Assembly: GCA_020852865.1 (NCBI GenBank)
Contig: JADYZZ010000072.1
Span: 1 to 64,000, forward strand
DNA length: 64,000 nt
Direction of reading: 5' to 3'
Source: Rubrivivax sp.
GTDB lineage: Bacteria > Pseudomonadota > Gammaproteobacteria > Burkholderiales > Burkholderiaceae_C
Part shown: positions 7,408 to 19,400 of the stretch, in pieces
Position numbering within the stretch: position 1 is the stretch's first letter
Layout: every line of letters begins with the position of its first letter
Made by a program: the position numbers and the translations under genes
Notes under the pieces: model-generated
Databases searched by the model: none
Seen by the model: the letters and a program-made list of their open reading frames with translations, nothing else
Told to the model about the DNA's origin: nothing

Positions 7408-9315
7408 TCAGACGGGCTTGATCGAGCCGGGCACGATGCGCGCGCCCTTGAACTGCGTGAGCAGCTCGCGCACGACCGGGTCCGACAGGATGCAGGCCTC
7501 GGCCTCGGCCTGGCGGCGCGCCTGGCATGCGGCCTCCCGCCGCGCCGGTGTGTCGTCGGGCGCGGCGGCCACCAGCTCGAGTTCGACCGGCTGGCCGAGC
7601 ACCGTGCGCAGCGCGGCCGCCAGCTTGTCGCGCAGCGCAGGCGTGCGCAGCGCCTCGCGCTCGACGCCCAGGCGCCAGCGCGGCGGCGCAGCGGCGCCGT
7701 CGACGCCGAGCAGGCCCGCCGACCAGGCCAGCTCGCGCACGAGCGCCTGCACCGCGCCTTGCTCGATGAGGCCGCAGACCAGTTCGTTCCAGCGCTCGCC
7801 GAACTCGGCCGGCACGGCCGCGACAGCCGCCGGGTGCGACGCGTTCGCGCCCGCCGGTGCAGCCGCCGGTGCAGCCGCCGGTGCAGCCGCCGGTGCAGCC
7901 GCCAGTGTGGCCGGCGGCACGGTCGGGCGTGCAGCGGACAGCGCCGGCGCGACCCCGGGCCGGGCCTGCGCGGCCGCGGGCAGCCCCGGCGCAGCCGCGC
8001 GTGCCGGCACGCTCGCGGCCGGCGCGGCGGCCGAGCGCAACGGCGCCGAGCGCGCGTCGCGCGGCCGCTCGGTGGGGCGCATGCCGGGGCGCTCGGATGC
8101 GCCCGATGCGCCAGCTTCTCCAGCTTCTCCAGCTTCTCCAGCTTCTCCAGGTTCTCCAGGTTCGCCAGACTCGGCGGACGGGCCCGGCCGAGCCGCGGCC
8201 GTCGGCGCGGCGTCGGCCGGCGCGAATGCGAGAAAGCGCAGCAGCACCATCGTCAGCGCGCCGTACTCGTCGTCCATCAGCGTGAGCTCGCCGCGCCCGT
8301 GCAGCGCGATGCTGTAGACAAGCTGCAGTTCGTCGGCCGGCATGCACGCGGCCAGCGCGCGGGCGTCGGCCGCGTCGGCCTCGTCGTTGTCGAGCGCCCC
8401 CGGCACCGCCTGCTGCACCGCGGCCAGTTGCGCCAGCTGCGCCAGCTCCTCGAGCATGCCGGCAGCCGAGCTGCCGCGCTCGCGCAGCTCGGCGAGCTGG
8501 CCGAGCACCGCGGCGGCGTCGCGCGCGGCCAGCGCGCTGCCCAGCGCGAGCGCGCGCGAGCGCTCGACGCTGCCCAGCATCGCGCGCACCAGCGGCTCGG
8601 TGACGCGGCCGCCGCCGTAGGCGATGGCCTGGTCGGTGAGCGACAGGCCGTCGCGCATCGAGCCGCGCGCGGCGCGTCCGAGCAGCCTGAGCGCGCCTTC
8701 GTCGAACGGCACGCCCTCGGCGGCGAGCACGCGCTCCAGGTGTGTGCGCACGGTGGCCGGCGCCATCGGCCGCAGGTTGAACTGCAGGCAGCGCGAGAGC
8801 ACCGTCGGCAGCATCTTGTCGGGGTCGGTGGTGGCCAGCACGAACTTCAGGTGCTCGGGCGGCTCCTCGAGCGTCTTGAGCAGCGCGTTGAAGGCGTCCT
8901 TGGTGAGCTGGTGCGCCTCGTCGATCATGAACACCTTGTAGCGGCCCACGCTCGGCCGGTAGGCGGCGCGCTCGATCAGGTCGCGCGCATCGTCGATGCC
9001 GCGGTTGCTCGCGGCGTCGAGCTCGATGTAGTCGATGTAGCGGTCGGCGTCGATCTCGGTGCAGGCGCTGCACACGCCGCAGGGCTCGGCGGTGACGCCG
9101 CCGCTGCCGTCGGCGCCGGTGCAGTTGAGGCTCTTGGCGAGGATGCGGCTGACGGTGGTCTTGCCGATGCCGCGCGTGCCGGTGAACAGGTAGGCGTGGT
9201 GCAGGCGGCCGCTGGCCAGCGCATGGCCCAGCGCCTGCACCACATGCTCCTGGCCCACCATCTCGGCGAAGCGGCGCGGGCGGTACTTGCGGGCCAGGAC
9301 CACGTAGGAGGACAT
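7408..9315 (-). CDS. dnaX: DNA polymerase III subunits tau/gamma
   Basis: 635 residues from ATG 9315 (MSSYVVLARKYRP, the usual start); upstream in-frame ATGs would add only an untypical leader. This is the clamp-loader ATPase. Walker A GTRGIGKT at 46-53, zinc-binding Cys 65, 79, 82 and 85, Walker B VFMIDEAH at about 128-135, then LSRCLQF. A long low-complexity linker follows with two runs of perfect in-frame repeats (GEA/GEP triplets and AAPA units) before the conserved tau C-terminal domain (ERWNELVCGLIEQGAVQALVRELAW). No A-rich slippery site is seen, so only tau is predicted. The divergent PurM-like gene begins 37 bp away. Confidence 0.95.
   Translation of the reverse strand: MSSYVVLARKYRPRRFAEMVGQEHVVQALGHALASGRLHHAYLFTGTRGIGKTTVSRILAKSLNCTGADGSGGVTAEPCGVCSACTEIDADRYIDYIELDAASNRGIDDARDLIERAAYRPSVGRYKVFMIDEAHQLTKDAFNALLKTLEEPPEHLKFVLATTDPDKMLPTVLSRCLQFNLRPMAPATVRTHLERVLAAEGVPFDEGALRLLGRAARGSMRDGLSLTDQAIAYGGGRVTEPLVRAMLGSVERSRALALGSALAARDAAAVLGQLAELRERGSSAAGMLEELAQLAQLAAVQQAVPGALDNDEADAADARALAACMPADELQLVYSIALHGRGELTLMDDEYGALTMVLLRFLAFAPADAAPTAAARPGPSAESGEPGEPGEAGEAGEAGEAGASGASERPGMRPTERPRDARSAPLRSAAAPAASVPARAAAPGLPAAAQARPGVAPALSAARPTVPPATLAAAPAAAPAAAPAAAPAGANASHPAAVAAVPAEFGERWNELVCGLIEQGAVQALVRELAWSAGLLGVDGAAAPPRWRLGVEREALRTPALRDKLAAALRTVLGQPVELELVAAAPDDTPARREAACQARRQAEAEACILSDPVVRELLTQFKGARIVPGSIKPV
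7853..7900. repeat. In-frame 12-bp tandem repeat (4 units) in dnaX
   Basis: Four perfect copies of GCCGGTGCAGCC, in frame, encode an Ala/Pro linker in DnaX between the clamp-loader part and the tau C-terminal domain. Perfect identity suggests recent slippage. Confidence 0.9.
8112..8165. repeat. In-frame 9-bp tandem repeat (6 units) in dnaX
   Basis: Four perfect copies of CAGCTTCTC followed by CAGGTTCTC and CAGGTTCGC. On the coding (minus) strand they encode Gly-Glu-Pro/Ala triplets in the DnaX linker. Confidence 0.9.
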
Positions 9316-9338
9316 CGCGGCCATTCTATGAGCGCGGG

Positions 9339-9344
9339 GATAAT
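9339..9344 (+). promoter_or_regulatory. Candidate -10 box of the PurM-like gene
   Basis: GATAAT ends 8 nt before the ATG at 9353. With the usual 6-8 nt spacing, transcription would start at or next to the start codon, giving a leaderless mRNA. No convincing -35 box is visible. Confidence 0.45.
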
Positions 9345-9352
9345 CGCCTGCC

Positions 9353-10471
9353 ATGCCGCACGCCTTCCCGAGCGCGCCTCTGAGCTACGAGCAGGCCGGG
9401 GTGCAGTACGAGCTCATCGACCCGCTCAAGGTCGCCGCGCAGCGCGCCGCCGCGGCCACGGCGCGCCAGCTCGCGGGGCATGGCCTGGCGGAGGTGAGCG
9501 CCTCGCGCGGCGAGTCGGCCTACGTCGTCGACGCCGGGCCCTTCTACCTGGCCAGCATCGTCGAGTGCCTGGGCAGCAAGGCGCTCGTCGCCGACGAGAT
9601 GAAGCGCCTCACCGGCCGCTGCCACTACGCCGCGATCGCGCAGGACACGATCGCGATGGCGGTCAACGACCTCATCACCGTCGGCGCCACGCCGCTGGTC
9701 GTGCAGGCCTACTGGGCCGCCGGCGGCAGCGAATGGTTCGCCGACGCGCAACGCGCGCAGGCGCTGGTGGCGGGCTGGCAGGCCGCCTGCGAGCGCTGCG
9801 GCGTGGCCTGGGGCGGCGGCGAGACGCCGGCGCTGGCCGGCATCGTCGAACCCGGCCGCATCGACCTGGCCGCGGCCTGCACCGGCATCGTGCGGCCCCG
9901 CTCGCGCCTGAGCCTGGGCGAGGCGCTGGGGCCGGGCGACGCAATCGTCCTGCTCGCTTCGAGCGGCATCCACGCCAACGGCCTGAGCCTGGCACGCAAG
10001 CTCGCCGAGCGCCTGCCGCAGGGCTACCTGACCGCGATCGCGCCGGGCGTTTCGTACGGCGAGGCGCTGCTCGCGCCGACCCTGCTGTACCCGCCCGTCA
10101 CCGAGGCGCTGGCCGCCGCCGGCGTGCCGGTGCACTATGCGGCCAACATCACCGGGCACGGCTGGCGCAAGCTGCTGCGCCACCCCAAGCCGCTGGGCTA
10201 TCGGGTGCACAGCGTGCCGCCGGTGCCGCCGGTGCTCGAGTTCATCGCACGCGAGGCCGGGCACGACGCGGCCGAGGCCTACGGCACGTTCAACATGGGC
10301 GCCGGCTTCGCGCTCTTCGTCCCCGGCGACGAGGCCGAACGCTGTGCGGCGGTGGCGCGCACGGCCGGCGTGGCGGCCTGGGTAGCCGGCTGCGTCGAAA
10401 CCGGGCCCAAGCGGCTCGTCATCGAACCGCTCGGCGTCGTCTACGAGTCCGACGCGCTCGTGCTGCGCTGA
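9353..10471 (+). CDS. PurM-like AIR synthase-related ATP-binding protein
   Basis: 372 residues with the two-domain PurM fold. The start LSYEQAGVQYELIDPLKVAA matches the family, AMAVNDLITVGATPLVVQAYWA matches the conserved NDL motif region, and GDAIVLLASSGIHANGLSLARKL matches the GLHSNGYSL motif of phosphoribosylaminoimidazole synthetases. It departs from housekeeping PurM in the N-terminal nucleotide loop: the usual G-V-G-T-K-L is replaced by GSKALVADEMKRLTG after YLASIVECL. It may be a PurM paralogue rather than the main purine enzyme. No purine genes are adjacent; dnaX is divergent. The start is chosen as the first ATG after the candidate promoter. Confidence 0.75.
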   Translation: MPHAFPSAPLSYEQAGVQYELIDPLKVAAQRAAAATARQLAGHGLAEVSASRGESAYVVDAGPFYLASIVECLGSKALVADEMKRLTGRCHYAAIAQDTIAMAVNDLITVGATPLVVQAYWAAGGSEWFADAQRAQALVAGWQAACERCGVAWGGGETPALAGIVEPGRIDLAAACTGIVRPRSRLSLGEALGPGDAIVLLASSGIHANGLSLARKLAERLPQGYLTAIAPGVSYGEALLAPTLLYPPVTEALAAAGVPVHYAANITGHGWRKLLRHPKPLGYRVHSVPPVPPVLEFIAREAGHDAAEAYGTFNMGAGFALFVPGDEAERCAAVARTAGVAAWVAGCVETGPKRLVIEPLGVVYESDALVLR

Positions 10472-10472
10472 G

Positions 10473-10498
10473 CGCCGGTGAAGACATGAATCGCGCCC
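10473..10498. repeat. REP-like extragenic repeat, copy 2
   Basis: Directly after the PurM-like stop codon: CGCCGGTGAAGACATG followed by AATCGCGCCC. AAGACATGAATCGCGCCC is identical over 18 nt to the copy at 27974-27991, and closely related to 7361-7396. Confidence 0.55.
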
Positions 10499-10662
10499 TG
10501 CGCGCGCTTTAGTGCTGCCGCGCGCCGCGCGCTCCAGCGGCAGCGCGCGCAGCACGCCGGCTGCGGCCGCCATCGGCAGCCGCGCCGCAGGGTCTTCGGG
10601 CCACCCCCCTTGCCCGCGACGGCCCGGTCTGCGTAAATTGAAGGCCCGCACGGAGGCCGCGC

Positions 10663-11904
10663 ATGCTCGAGTCGCTCGTCATGAACCGCATCGGCAGCCT
10701 GCCCGCGGCCAGCGCCGGCGCACTGGCCGTGGTGCTGCCGGGCGGCCGCCGCCTCGGCCCGCAGCAGGCCGACGTGACGCTGCGGCTGCACAGCCTGCTG
10801 CCGCTGCGGCACCTGGCGAGCGGCCGCGTCGGCGATCTGGCACACGATTGCGTCGAGGGCCGGCTCGACATCGAAGGGCCGATGCGGCGCGTCGCCGACG
10901 TGGCCGCTGCGCTGCTGGGCAGCGACCCCACGGCGCCCACGCGCGGCGGGCTCGGCCAGACGCTGCGCTCGCGCTGGCACCACCGCAAGGCGGCCGATGC
11001 GCGCCAGATCCGGCATCACTACGACGTGAGCGACGCCTTCTTCGCGCTCTGGCTCGATCCGCGGCGCGTGTACTCCTGCGCCTACTGGAGCGAGCAGACC
11101 GCCGGCCTCGCGCAGGCGCAGGAGGCCAAGCTCGACCTGGTATGCCGCAAGCTGATGCTGCGCCCGGGGGAGCGCTTCCTCGACATCGGCGCGGGCTGGG
11201 GCGGCCTGCTGCTGTGGGCGGCCGAGAACTACGGCGTGCGCGGCACCGGCATCACGCTCAGCCGCAACCAGCACGCCCACGTGAACCGCCTGATCGAGAC
11301 CAAGGGTCTGGCCGGGCGCGTGCGCATGCTGCTGCTCGACTACCGCGACCTGCCCGAGGACCAGCCGTTCGACAAGATCGCCTCGATCGGCATGGTCGAG
11401 CATGTCGGGCGCGCCTTGCTGCCCACCTATTTCGGCAAGATCCGCCGCCTGCTCGCGCCCGGTGGTCTGGTGCTCAACCACGGCATCAGCGCCGGCGGCA
11501 CGCGCAACGCCCAACTGGGCGCCGGCATCGGCGCGTTCATCGAGCGCTGGATCTTTCCCGGCGGCGAACTGGTGCACATCGCGCACATGCAGGAGGCGAT
11601 GGCCGAGCAGGGGCTCGAGGGCCTGGACGTCGAGAACCTGCGGCCGCACTACGCGCGCACGCTGTGGGCCTGGAGCGACGCGCTCGAGGCGCAGCTCGAC
11701 GCGGCACGCGCACTCACCGGCGAGCAGGTGTTGCGCGCCTATCGCCTGTACCTGATGGGCAGCGCGCTCGGCTTCGAGCGCGGCTGGATGGCCCTGCACC
11801 AGACGCTGGCGTCGCGCCCCGACGGCACGCTCGACGGCGGCTGGCTGCGCGGCGCGCAGAGCGCCTACCCGTTCCGGCGCGACTACATCTACCGCGGCCG
11901 CTGA
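10663..11904 (+). CDS. cfa: Cyclopropane-fatty-acyl-phospholipid synthase
   Basis: 413 residues. It transfers a methylene group from SAM to cis double bonds of phospholipid acyl chains at the inner membrane. Active-site Cys in RVYSCAYW (C139), SAM motif RFLDIGAGWGGLL (171-183), Glu in GMVEHVG (E246), HGIS segment near 273 and the C-terminal RDYIYRG. The start at 10663 has GGAGG 8 nt upstream; MNRIGSLP at 10681 is a second option. Preceded by a 191-bp spacer. It is a separate gene from the coupled CFA-like methyltransferase at 4466-5773, so the cell has two enzymes of this family. Confidence 0.9.
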   Translation: MLESLVMNRIGSLPAASAGALAVVLPGGRRLGPQQADVTLRLHSLLPLRHLASGRVGDLAHDCVEGRLDIEGPMRRVADVAAALLGSDPTAPTRGGLGQTLRSRWHHRKAADARQIRHHYDVSDAFFALWLDPRRVYSCAYWSEQTAGLAQAQEAKLDLVCRKLMLRPGERFLDIGAGWGGLLLWAAENYGVRGTGITLSRNQHAHVNRLIETKGLAGRVRMLLLDYRDLPEDQPFDKIASIGMVEHVGRALLPTYFGKIRRLLAPGGLVLNHGISAGGTRNAQLGAGIGAFIERWIFPGGELVHIAHMQEAMAEQGLEGLDVENLRPHYARTLWAWSDALEAQLDAARALTGEQVLRAYRLYLMGSALGFERGWMALHQTLASRPDGTLDGGWLRGAQSAYPFRRDYIYRGR

Positions 11905-11952
11905 AGGCCCGCCGTGCGGCCGCCGCAGCCGGGGCGCGGCAGGTGCCTCGCC

Positions 11953-11958
11953 TACAAT
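11953..11958 (+). promoter_or_regulatory. -10 box of ffs
   Basis: TACAAT lies 7 nt before the predicted 5' end of the 4.5S RNA. The -35 region is GC-rich and not consensus. Confidence 0.6.
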
Positions 11959-11965
11959 GCGCGGC

Positions 11966-12059
11966 GACGGGCCTCCCCGCATGGAAGCGCGCCCAACCGG
12001 GTCAGGTGGGGAACCAAGCAGCCCTAAGCGTTGCAACCAGTGCCGGGGTAAGGCTCGTC
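11966..12059 (+). ncRNA. ffs: Signal recognition particle RNA (4.5S, bacterial small type)
   Basis: The conserved Ffh-binding domain is plain: GGGTCAGG, then GGGGAACCAAGCAGCC, the family's GGAA tetraloop and A-rich internal loop. The ends pair: GACGGGCCT at the 5' end against AGGCTCGTC at the 3' end (one G-U), and CCCC against GGGG. About 94 nt. The RNA guides SRP-dependent targeting of membrane proteins through Ffh and FtsY. The exact ends are inferred from the pairing. Confidence 0.93.
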
Positions 12060-12094
12060 ACCTGCGCTGTTCGCGGGGCGCCGCGCTCGCCACC

Positions 12095-12152
12095 CCTCAG
12101 GTGCCGCGCCTCGGGCGCCGCGCCTCATGTGCCGCGCCTCAGGCGCCACGCC

Positions 12153-12164
<12 letters not shown>
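12095..12164. repeat. 14-bp tandem repeat (5 units) between ffs and kinase gene
   Basis: Five units of CCTCAGGCGCCGCG with one or two changes each occupy 12095-12164, and a sixth degenerate unit follows. The stop codon of the leftward kinase gene (12153-12155) lies inside unit 5. The units contain self-complementary GGCGCC, so the array can fold. It lies directly downstream of ffs. Confidence 0.85.
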
Positions 12165-14593
<2,429 letters not shown>

Positions 14594-14597
<4 letters not shown>

Positions 14598-16399
14598 GAC
14601 GCCTGCCTCGCCGGCAGGCGCCCGTGCGCGGCCGCCGCCGGCGCCTCGTCGAGCGGCGCCGGCAGCGTCGGATCGGGCTGCGCGATCGGCACGCCGCCGC
14701 CGTGCAGCGCCGCGTGCAGCTCGCGCAGCGTGAAGCCGAGCGCGCGGCCGTAGCGCTGCACGACGCGCTGCAGCGCCGGCGCGACGCGCGGCGCGGGCAG
14801 CGCGAGCGCGTCCACCGCCTCGTGCGCGCAACTCGCGAGCGCACGCAGCACCTCGTCGTCGTTCTCGGGGCTGCGCACCGGCGTGGCCAGCGGCAGCGGC
14901 CGGATCAGCGTCAGCACCGCATCGTCCAGGCCCCAGCCGCGCGCCACCGCGGCACCGATGGTCTGGATGCCGACGCCGAGCACGGCGCAGGCCGCAGCCT
15001 CCTCGCCCATCCCGGCCTGCTCGGACTCGCCTTCGCGTTCGGCCGGCACCGGCTGCATCAGCCGCCGGATCTGCCGCGCCTCGTCGGCGAAGTGGTAATG
15101 CACGACGAGGCGGCCGAGCGCCTGCAGCAGGGTCACCAGAAATGCCAGTTCGCCGTCGTAGCCGGCGGGGCGCAGCGCCAGCGCCAGATGCCCCGCGCGC
15201 CGGCAGTGCGCGAGCACGCGCTCGAGCTCGGCCGCGTCAGGGTCGTCGAGCGGACCAGGCCAGGGCCGCAGGGCGCCAGCCGCCTGGCGCAGGCCTTCGA
15301 TGCCGACCAGCGCGATCGCTCGGCGCACCGTGAGCACCGCGCCGCTGCCGCTCGCGCGCAGGTCGTGCCGCCGCGCGCCGTTCACCGCGCGCAACAGCTC
15401 GAAGGCGAGCGCCGTGTCCTCGAGCACCACTTCGGCCAGCTCGCTCGTGCGCTCGTGCTGCGAGCGCGCCAGCCGTGCCATGCGCAACGCTGCCCCGGGC
15501 GCCGCCGGCAAGGTGCCGGCCGCGCGCAGCCGCTCTTCGAGCAGCGCCAGCGTGCCGCCGCCCGCAGCGGCTTCGGTCTGCAGCCAGCCTTCCAGCGCGC
15601 CGATCAGCGTGCGTGCGTTGCGGTAGCGCTGGCGCTCGTGCCGGCTGGTGGCGCGGTCGACGATCGCGCGCAAGGGCTCGGCGATCGGATGCGCATGCTC
15701 CCAACCCAGGCGCAGGAAGTCTCGGCCCAGCGGCGGCAGCCGCTCGACGACGACGCCGACATCGGGCTCGCCGAGCGCAGGCACGCTGCCGAGCAGGCCG
15801 TGCAGGACGATGCCCAGCGCCAGCACGTCGCGCTCGGCCGCTTCACGCTGCGCGCGCAGCGCGTCGCTCGCGCGCGCGGTGTCCTCGCGCGCCGCCTCGG
15901 CCCAGGGCGCTCCGACGGCCAGCCCGGCACACCAGATCTGCCCGCCGTCATCTTGCAGCAGCAGCCAGGGCTGCGGGTCGTGGTGCGCCACGCCGGCCTC
16001 GTGCGCGAAGGCCAGGCCGCGCAGGGCCTGCAGCGCCGCCGCCGCGGCGTCGACGGCGGGCAGGCCCTGGCGCGGTCGACGCTCGGCCAGCGTCGCCGCG
16101 CGGCCGAGCTCGTGCAGGACGTAGGGCCAGCCGTCCTGCACGCCGATATCCCGCACCGGCGCGAGTTGCGGGTGCGCCAGCCGGGCGGCCCGGCGCACGG
16201 CCGCGAGCCATTGCTCGAGGCGCAGGCGGTCCGGCGGCTGCAGCCGCGGCAGCACCAGCATGCGCTCGGCGCCGTCGGGCTCGGCCGCCAGCCAGGCCAT
16301 CGTGCGCCGGCTCTTGCCGAGCAGGCGCAGCAGCTGCAGGCGCCCGAACCGACGCACGCCGGCGCGTGCGTCGCCTTCGGAGGAGTTCGTGGCGGACAT
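14594..16399 (-). CDS. Pseudokinase-HDOD protein
   Basis: 601 residues with the same kinase-HDOD order as the next gene, but the kinase half is degenerate. The VAIK lysine region reads ERMLVLPRLQ with no Lys, the catalytic loop reads AHHDPQPWLLLQ instead of HRDLKPSN, and the DFG position reads WCAGL. It should not phosphorylate but could bind and regulate the active partner. The HDOD part is recognisable (LAFELLRAVNGARR, VRRAIALVGIEGLRQAAG, FLVTLLQALGRLVVHYHFADEA). The stop overlaps the GTG of the downstream kinase gene, so the two are made together. ATG 16399 is chosen; a 73-bp spacer separates it from the helicase gene. Confidence 0.8.
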
Positions 16400-16472
16400 G
16401 GATCGCCCGCATTGGAGCGCAGCGCACCGCGCGCGAACGCTCGAACAGCTTGCGTAAACCCGGCCAGACCGA

Positions 16473-19400
16473 CTACGGCTCGATCAAGGCGCCTTCGGCC
16501 GTGACGAAGGCCGCGCGCACGCGCGCCAGCGGCTGCAGCGCCTGCACCGCAGCGCGGTAGCGCGCGAGCTGCTCGCGGTAGGCCGGCACTTCGTGCGGCG
16601 CCTGTTCGAGCTTGAAGTCGAGTACCCACCAGACGGCGGCGCCGTCCGCGTCGGCGAGCTCGACGAGGCGATCCAGCCGCAGCATCCGCCCGGCATGCGC
16701 CAGCGTCACTTCGCTGCCCGCCCAGCGCAGGCCGGGGCCGCGGAAGAAGTGCGCGGTGTGCGGCCCGTCGACGATCGCCGTCACCCAGCGCAGCAGCAGC
16801 GCGGCCTGCGCGCCCGGCAGGCCCTGCTCGGCCAGCGCGGCGCGGCAGGCCGCGGGCCGGTCTGCAGCCCGCTGCTGCGGCCCGGGATCGCCCAGCCACT
16901 CGAGCGCACGGTGCAACGCCCGGCCGAGCAGCACGGCCTGCGCATCGGCCGTCGCCGCACGCGGCGGCGGCGCGGCCGCCCTCGCCGGTGGCCGCGCCAG
17001 GCAGGGCACGCTGGCGGGCTCGGCCTCGGCGGCCGGCGCCTGATCGGCGGCCAGCGGCTGCCACGGCGCCGCCACCGCGGCGATGCGCGTCCACCAGCTC
17101 GCGCCCGACGAAGCGCGCGCGGCCTGTGTGCAACTGACGAGCAGCCGCTCGCGCGCACGCGTCATCGCCACGTACAAGGCATTGAGCTCCTCGGCCTCGG
17201 CGCGCGCGCGTTGCGACGCCCAGGCGTCCTCGAGCGAAGGCGGCACCGCGCCGGCGCTGCGCAGGAAGGCCACGCGCTGCGGCGCCGCCGCGTCGGGCGG
17301 CCAGTCGACCAGCAGCTCCAGCTCGCCGTTGCGCCGCGGCGCGGCGTCGCTGTCGACCAGCAGCACGGCGCGCGCCTCGAGTCCCTTGGCGCCGTGCACG
17401 GTGAGCAGCTGCACGGCGTCGGCCGGTGCGCTGCGGTGCGCCAGCACGCGGCCGGCGCGCAGCGCGCGCACGAAGCCGTAGGCGGTGGCGAAGCGCCCGC
17501 CTTCGTGCAGCAGCGCCGCGCCGACGAGCGCCTGCAGCGCCTGCAGTGCGTAGGCGCGACGCGCCGGCGGCACCGCCGCCGCCATGCGCTCGAGGACCTC
17601 GCCTTCGTGCACGATGCGGTCGAGCAGGTCGTGCGGCGGCAGCCGGTGCACCAGGGCCTGCCAGGCGCCGAGCAGCGTGGCGGCACGCGCGAGCGCGGCG
17701 TCGGGCGGCGCGGCGGCGCCCAGCAGCGCGTCGAGCCAGCTCCGGTCGCTGGCCCGCGCAGCCTGCGCCAGCCACAGCAGCGCCGCGTCGTCGGCACCGA
17801 ACAGCGGGCTCTTCAGGGCGCGCGCCAGCGACAGGTCGTGCCCGGGCGAAGCCAGCACGTCGAGCAGCGCCGCCAGGTCCAGCACCTCGGGCACGCGGTG
17901 CAGCTCGAGCTTCTCGGCCAGCGCGTGCGGCACGCCGGCCGCAGCCAGCGCGTCGGCCACCGCGGCCAGCGCGATGCGGCGCCGCGCCAGCACCATCACG
18001 TCGCGCGGCGCGAAGCCCTCGTGCCGCACCAGCTGCGCCACCGCAGCGGCGACGCGGCCGGCCTCGGCCGCACGCCGCACCTGCTCGGGCTCGCGGCGCG
18101 GCATGCCGAGCGAGTCGCGCCAGACGTCGGCTGCGGCTGCGCCCGCGCCTGCCGCGCGCGTGACGGCCGAGGCCGCCGGCAGCGCCAGCACGGCCCCGGC
18201 GGCCAGCGATTCGGTGGTGTGCGGACGGAACGGGCTCACGCCGGCAGCCGCCAGCGGCTCGAACACCGCGTTCAGCGCCGCGACGACGCTGCGCGCGTTG
18301 CGCCGCGTGTGGTCGCACTGCAGCAGCTGCCCGTCCAGGCCTTGCACGACGAAATCGCGCGCCGCATCGAACAGGCGCGGCTCCGCGCCGCGGAAGCGGT
18401 AGATGCTCTGCTTGGGGTCGCCGACGATGAAGACGCCGAGCGGGCGCTGCCCGCTCGCCCCGCCGCCGGCGCCGGCATAGCCGGCCAGCCAGCCTGCGAG
18501 CGCGCGCCACTGCAGCGGGCTGGTGTCCTGGAACTCGTCGACCAGCAGGTGGCGCAGGCGCTGGTCGAGCCGCTGCTGCACCCACACCGCCGTCTCGCCG
18601 TCGCCCAGCAGCGCTTCGGCGGCGGCATCGAGGTCGTCCATGTCGACCAGGCCGCGCGCGCGCTTGAGCGCGGCGTACTCGCGCCGCAGCAGGCGCGCGA
18701 ACTGCACGAGCGCCCGATGCGCGTTGCACGCGTCGTGCTGGTTCTGCATGCGGCCGACCAGGCCGAGCGCGGTGATCGCGGCGTCGACCTCGTCGTCGGC
18801 ACCCAGGTGCTTGCGCTTGTCGCCCGTCTGGGTCATGAGCGCGCTCCAGGCGCGCGCGTGCGCGCCGTGCGCGTCGCCGGCCGCGGCCAGCGCGAGCGCG
18901 TCGACGAGCCCGGCGGCCGCCTTGGCCGCGGTGGCGCCGCCGCGGCCGACGGCGCGCGCGCAGTCGGCCAGGTCGGCGCGCAGCGCCGCATCGGCCAGCA
19001 TCAGTTCGACCGGCTCGGCCAGGCCGGCACACTGCGGCCACAGCGCCGCCGCCGGCGCCACCGCATCGGCCAGCGTGCCGGAGTCGTCGGCGCGCGCAAC
19101 CACGGTGCGCCGCTGCCAGACCGCTTCGAGCCACTTCAGCCAGCGGCTGCGACCCGCCGCGCCGACCATCTCCAGGTAGACATGGCGCAGCGCGGCGTCG
19201 GCCTGCACCGCTTCGTGCACGCGCTGCAGCAGCGGCGCCCACAGCGCCGCCGTGTCCTCGACCAGCTCGTGCCCGGCGGGCAGCCCGAGCCGGTGCAGCA
19301 GCGCCAGCGGCGCGTGCGCCAGCAGCTGGCTGAACCAGGCGTGGAAGGTGCGCACCTCGACGCCGCGGCCGCTGCGCAGCACGCGTTCGTGCAGTGCGGC

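Noticed and set aside
7408..9315. Programmed frameshift in dnaX producing gamma.
   Set aside because: No A-rich slippery heptamer or following hairpin is visible; the linker codons are GC-rich.
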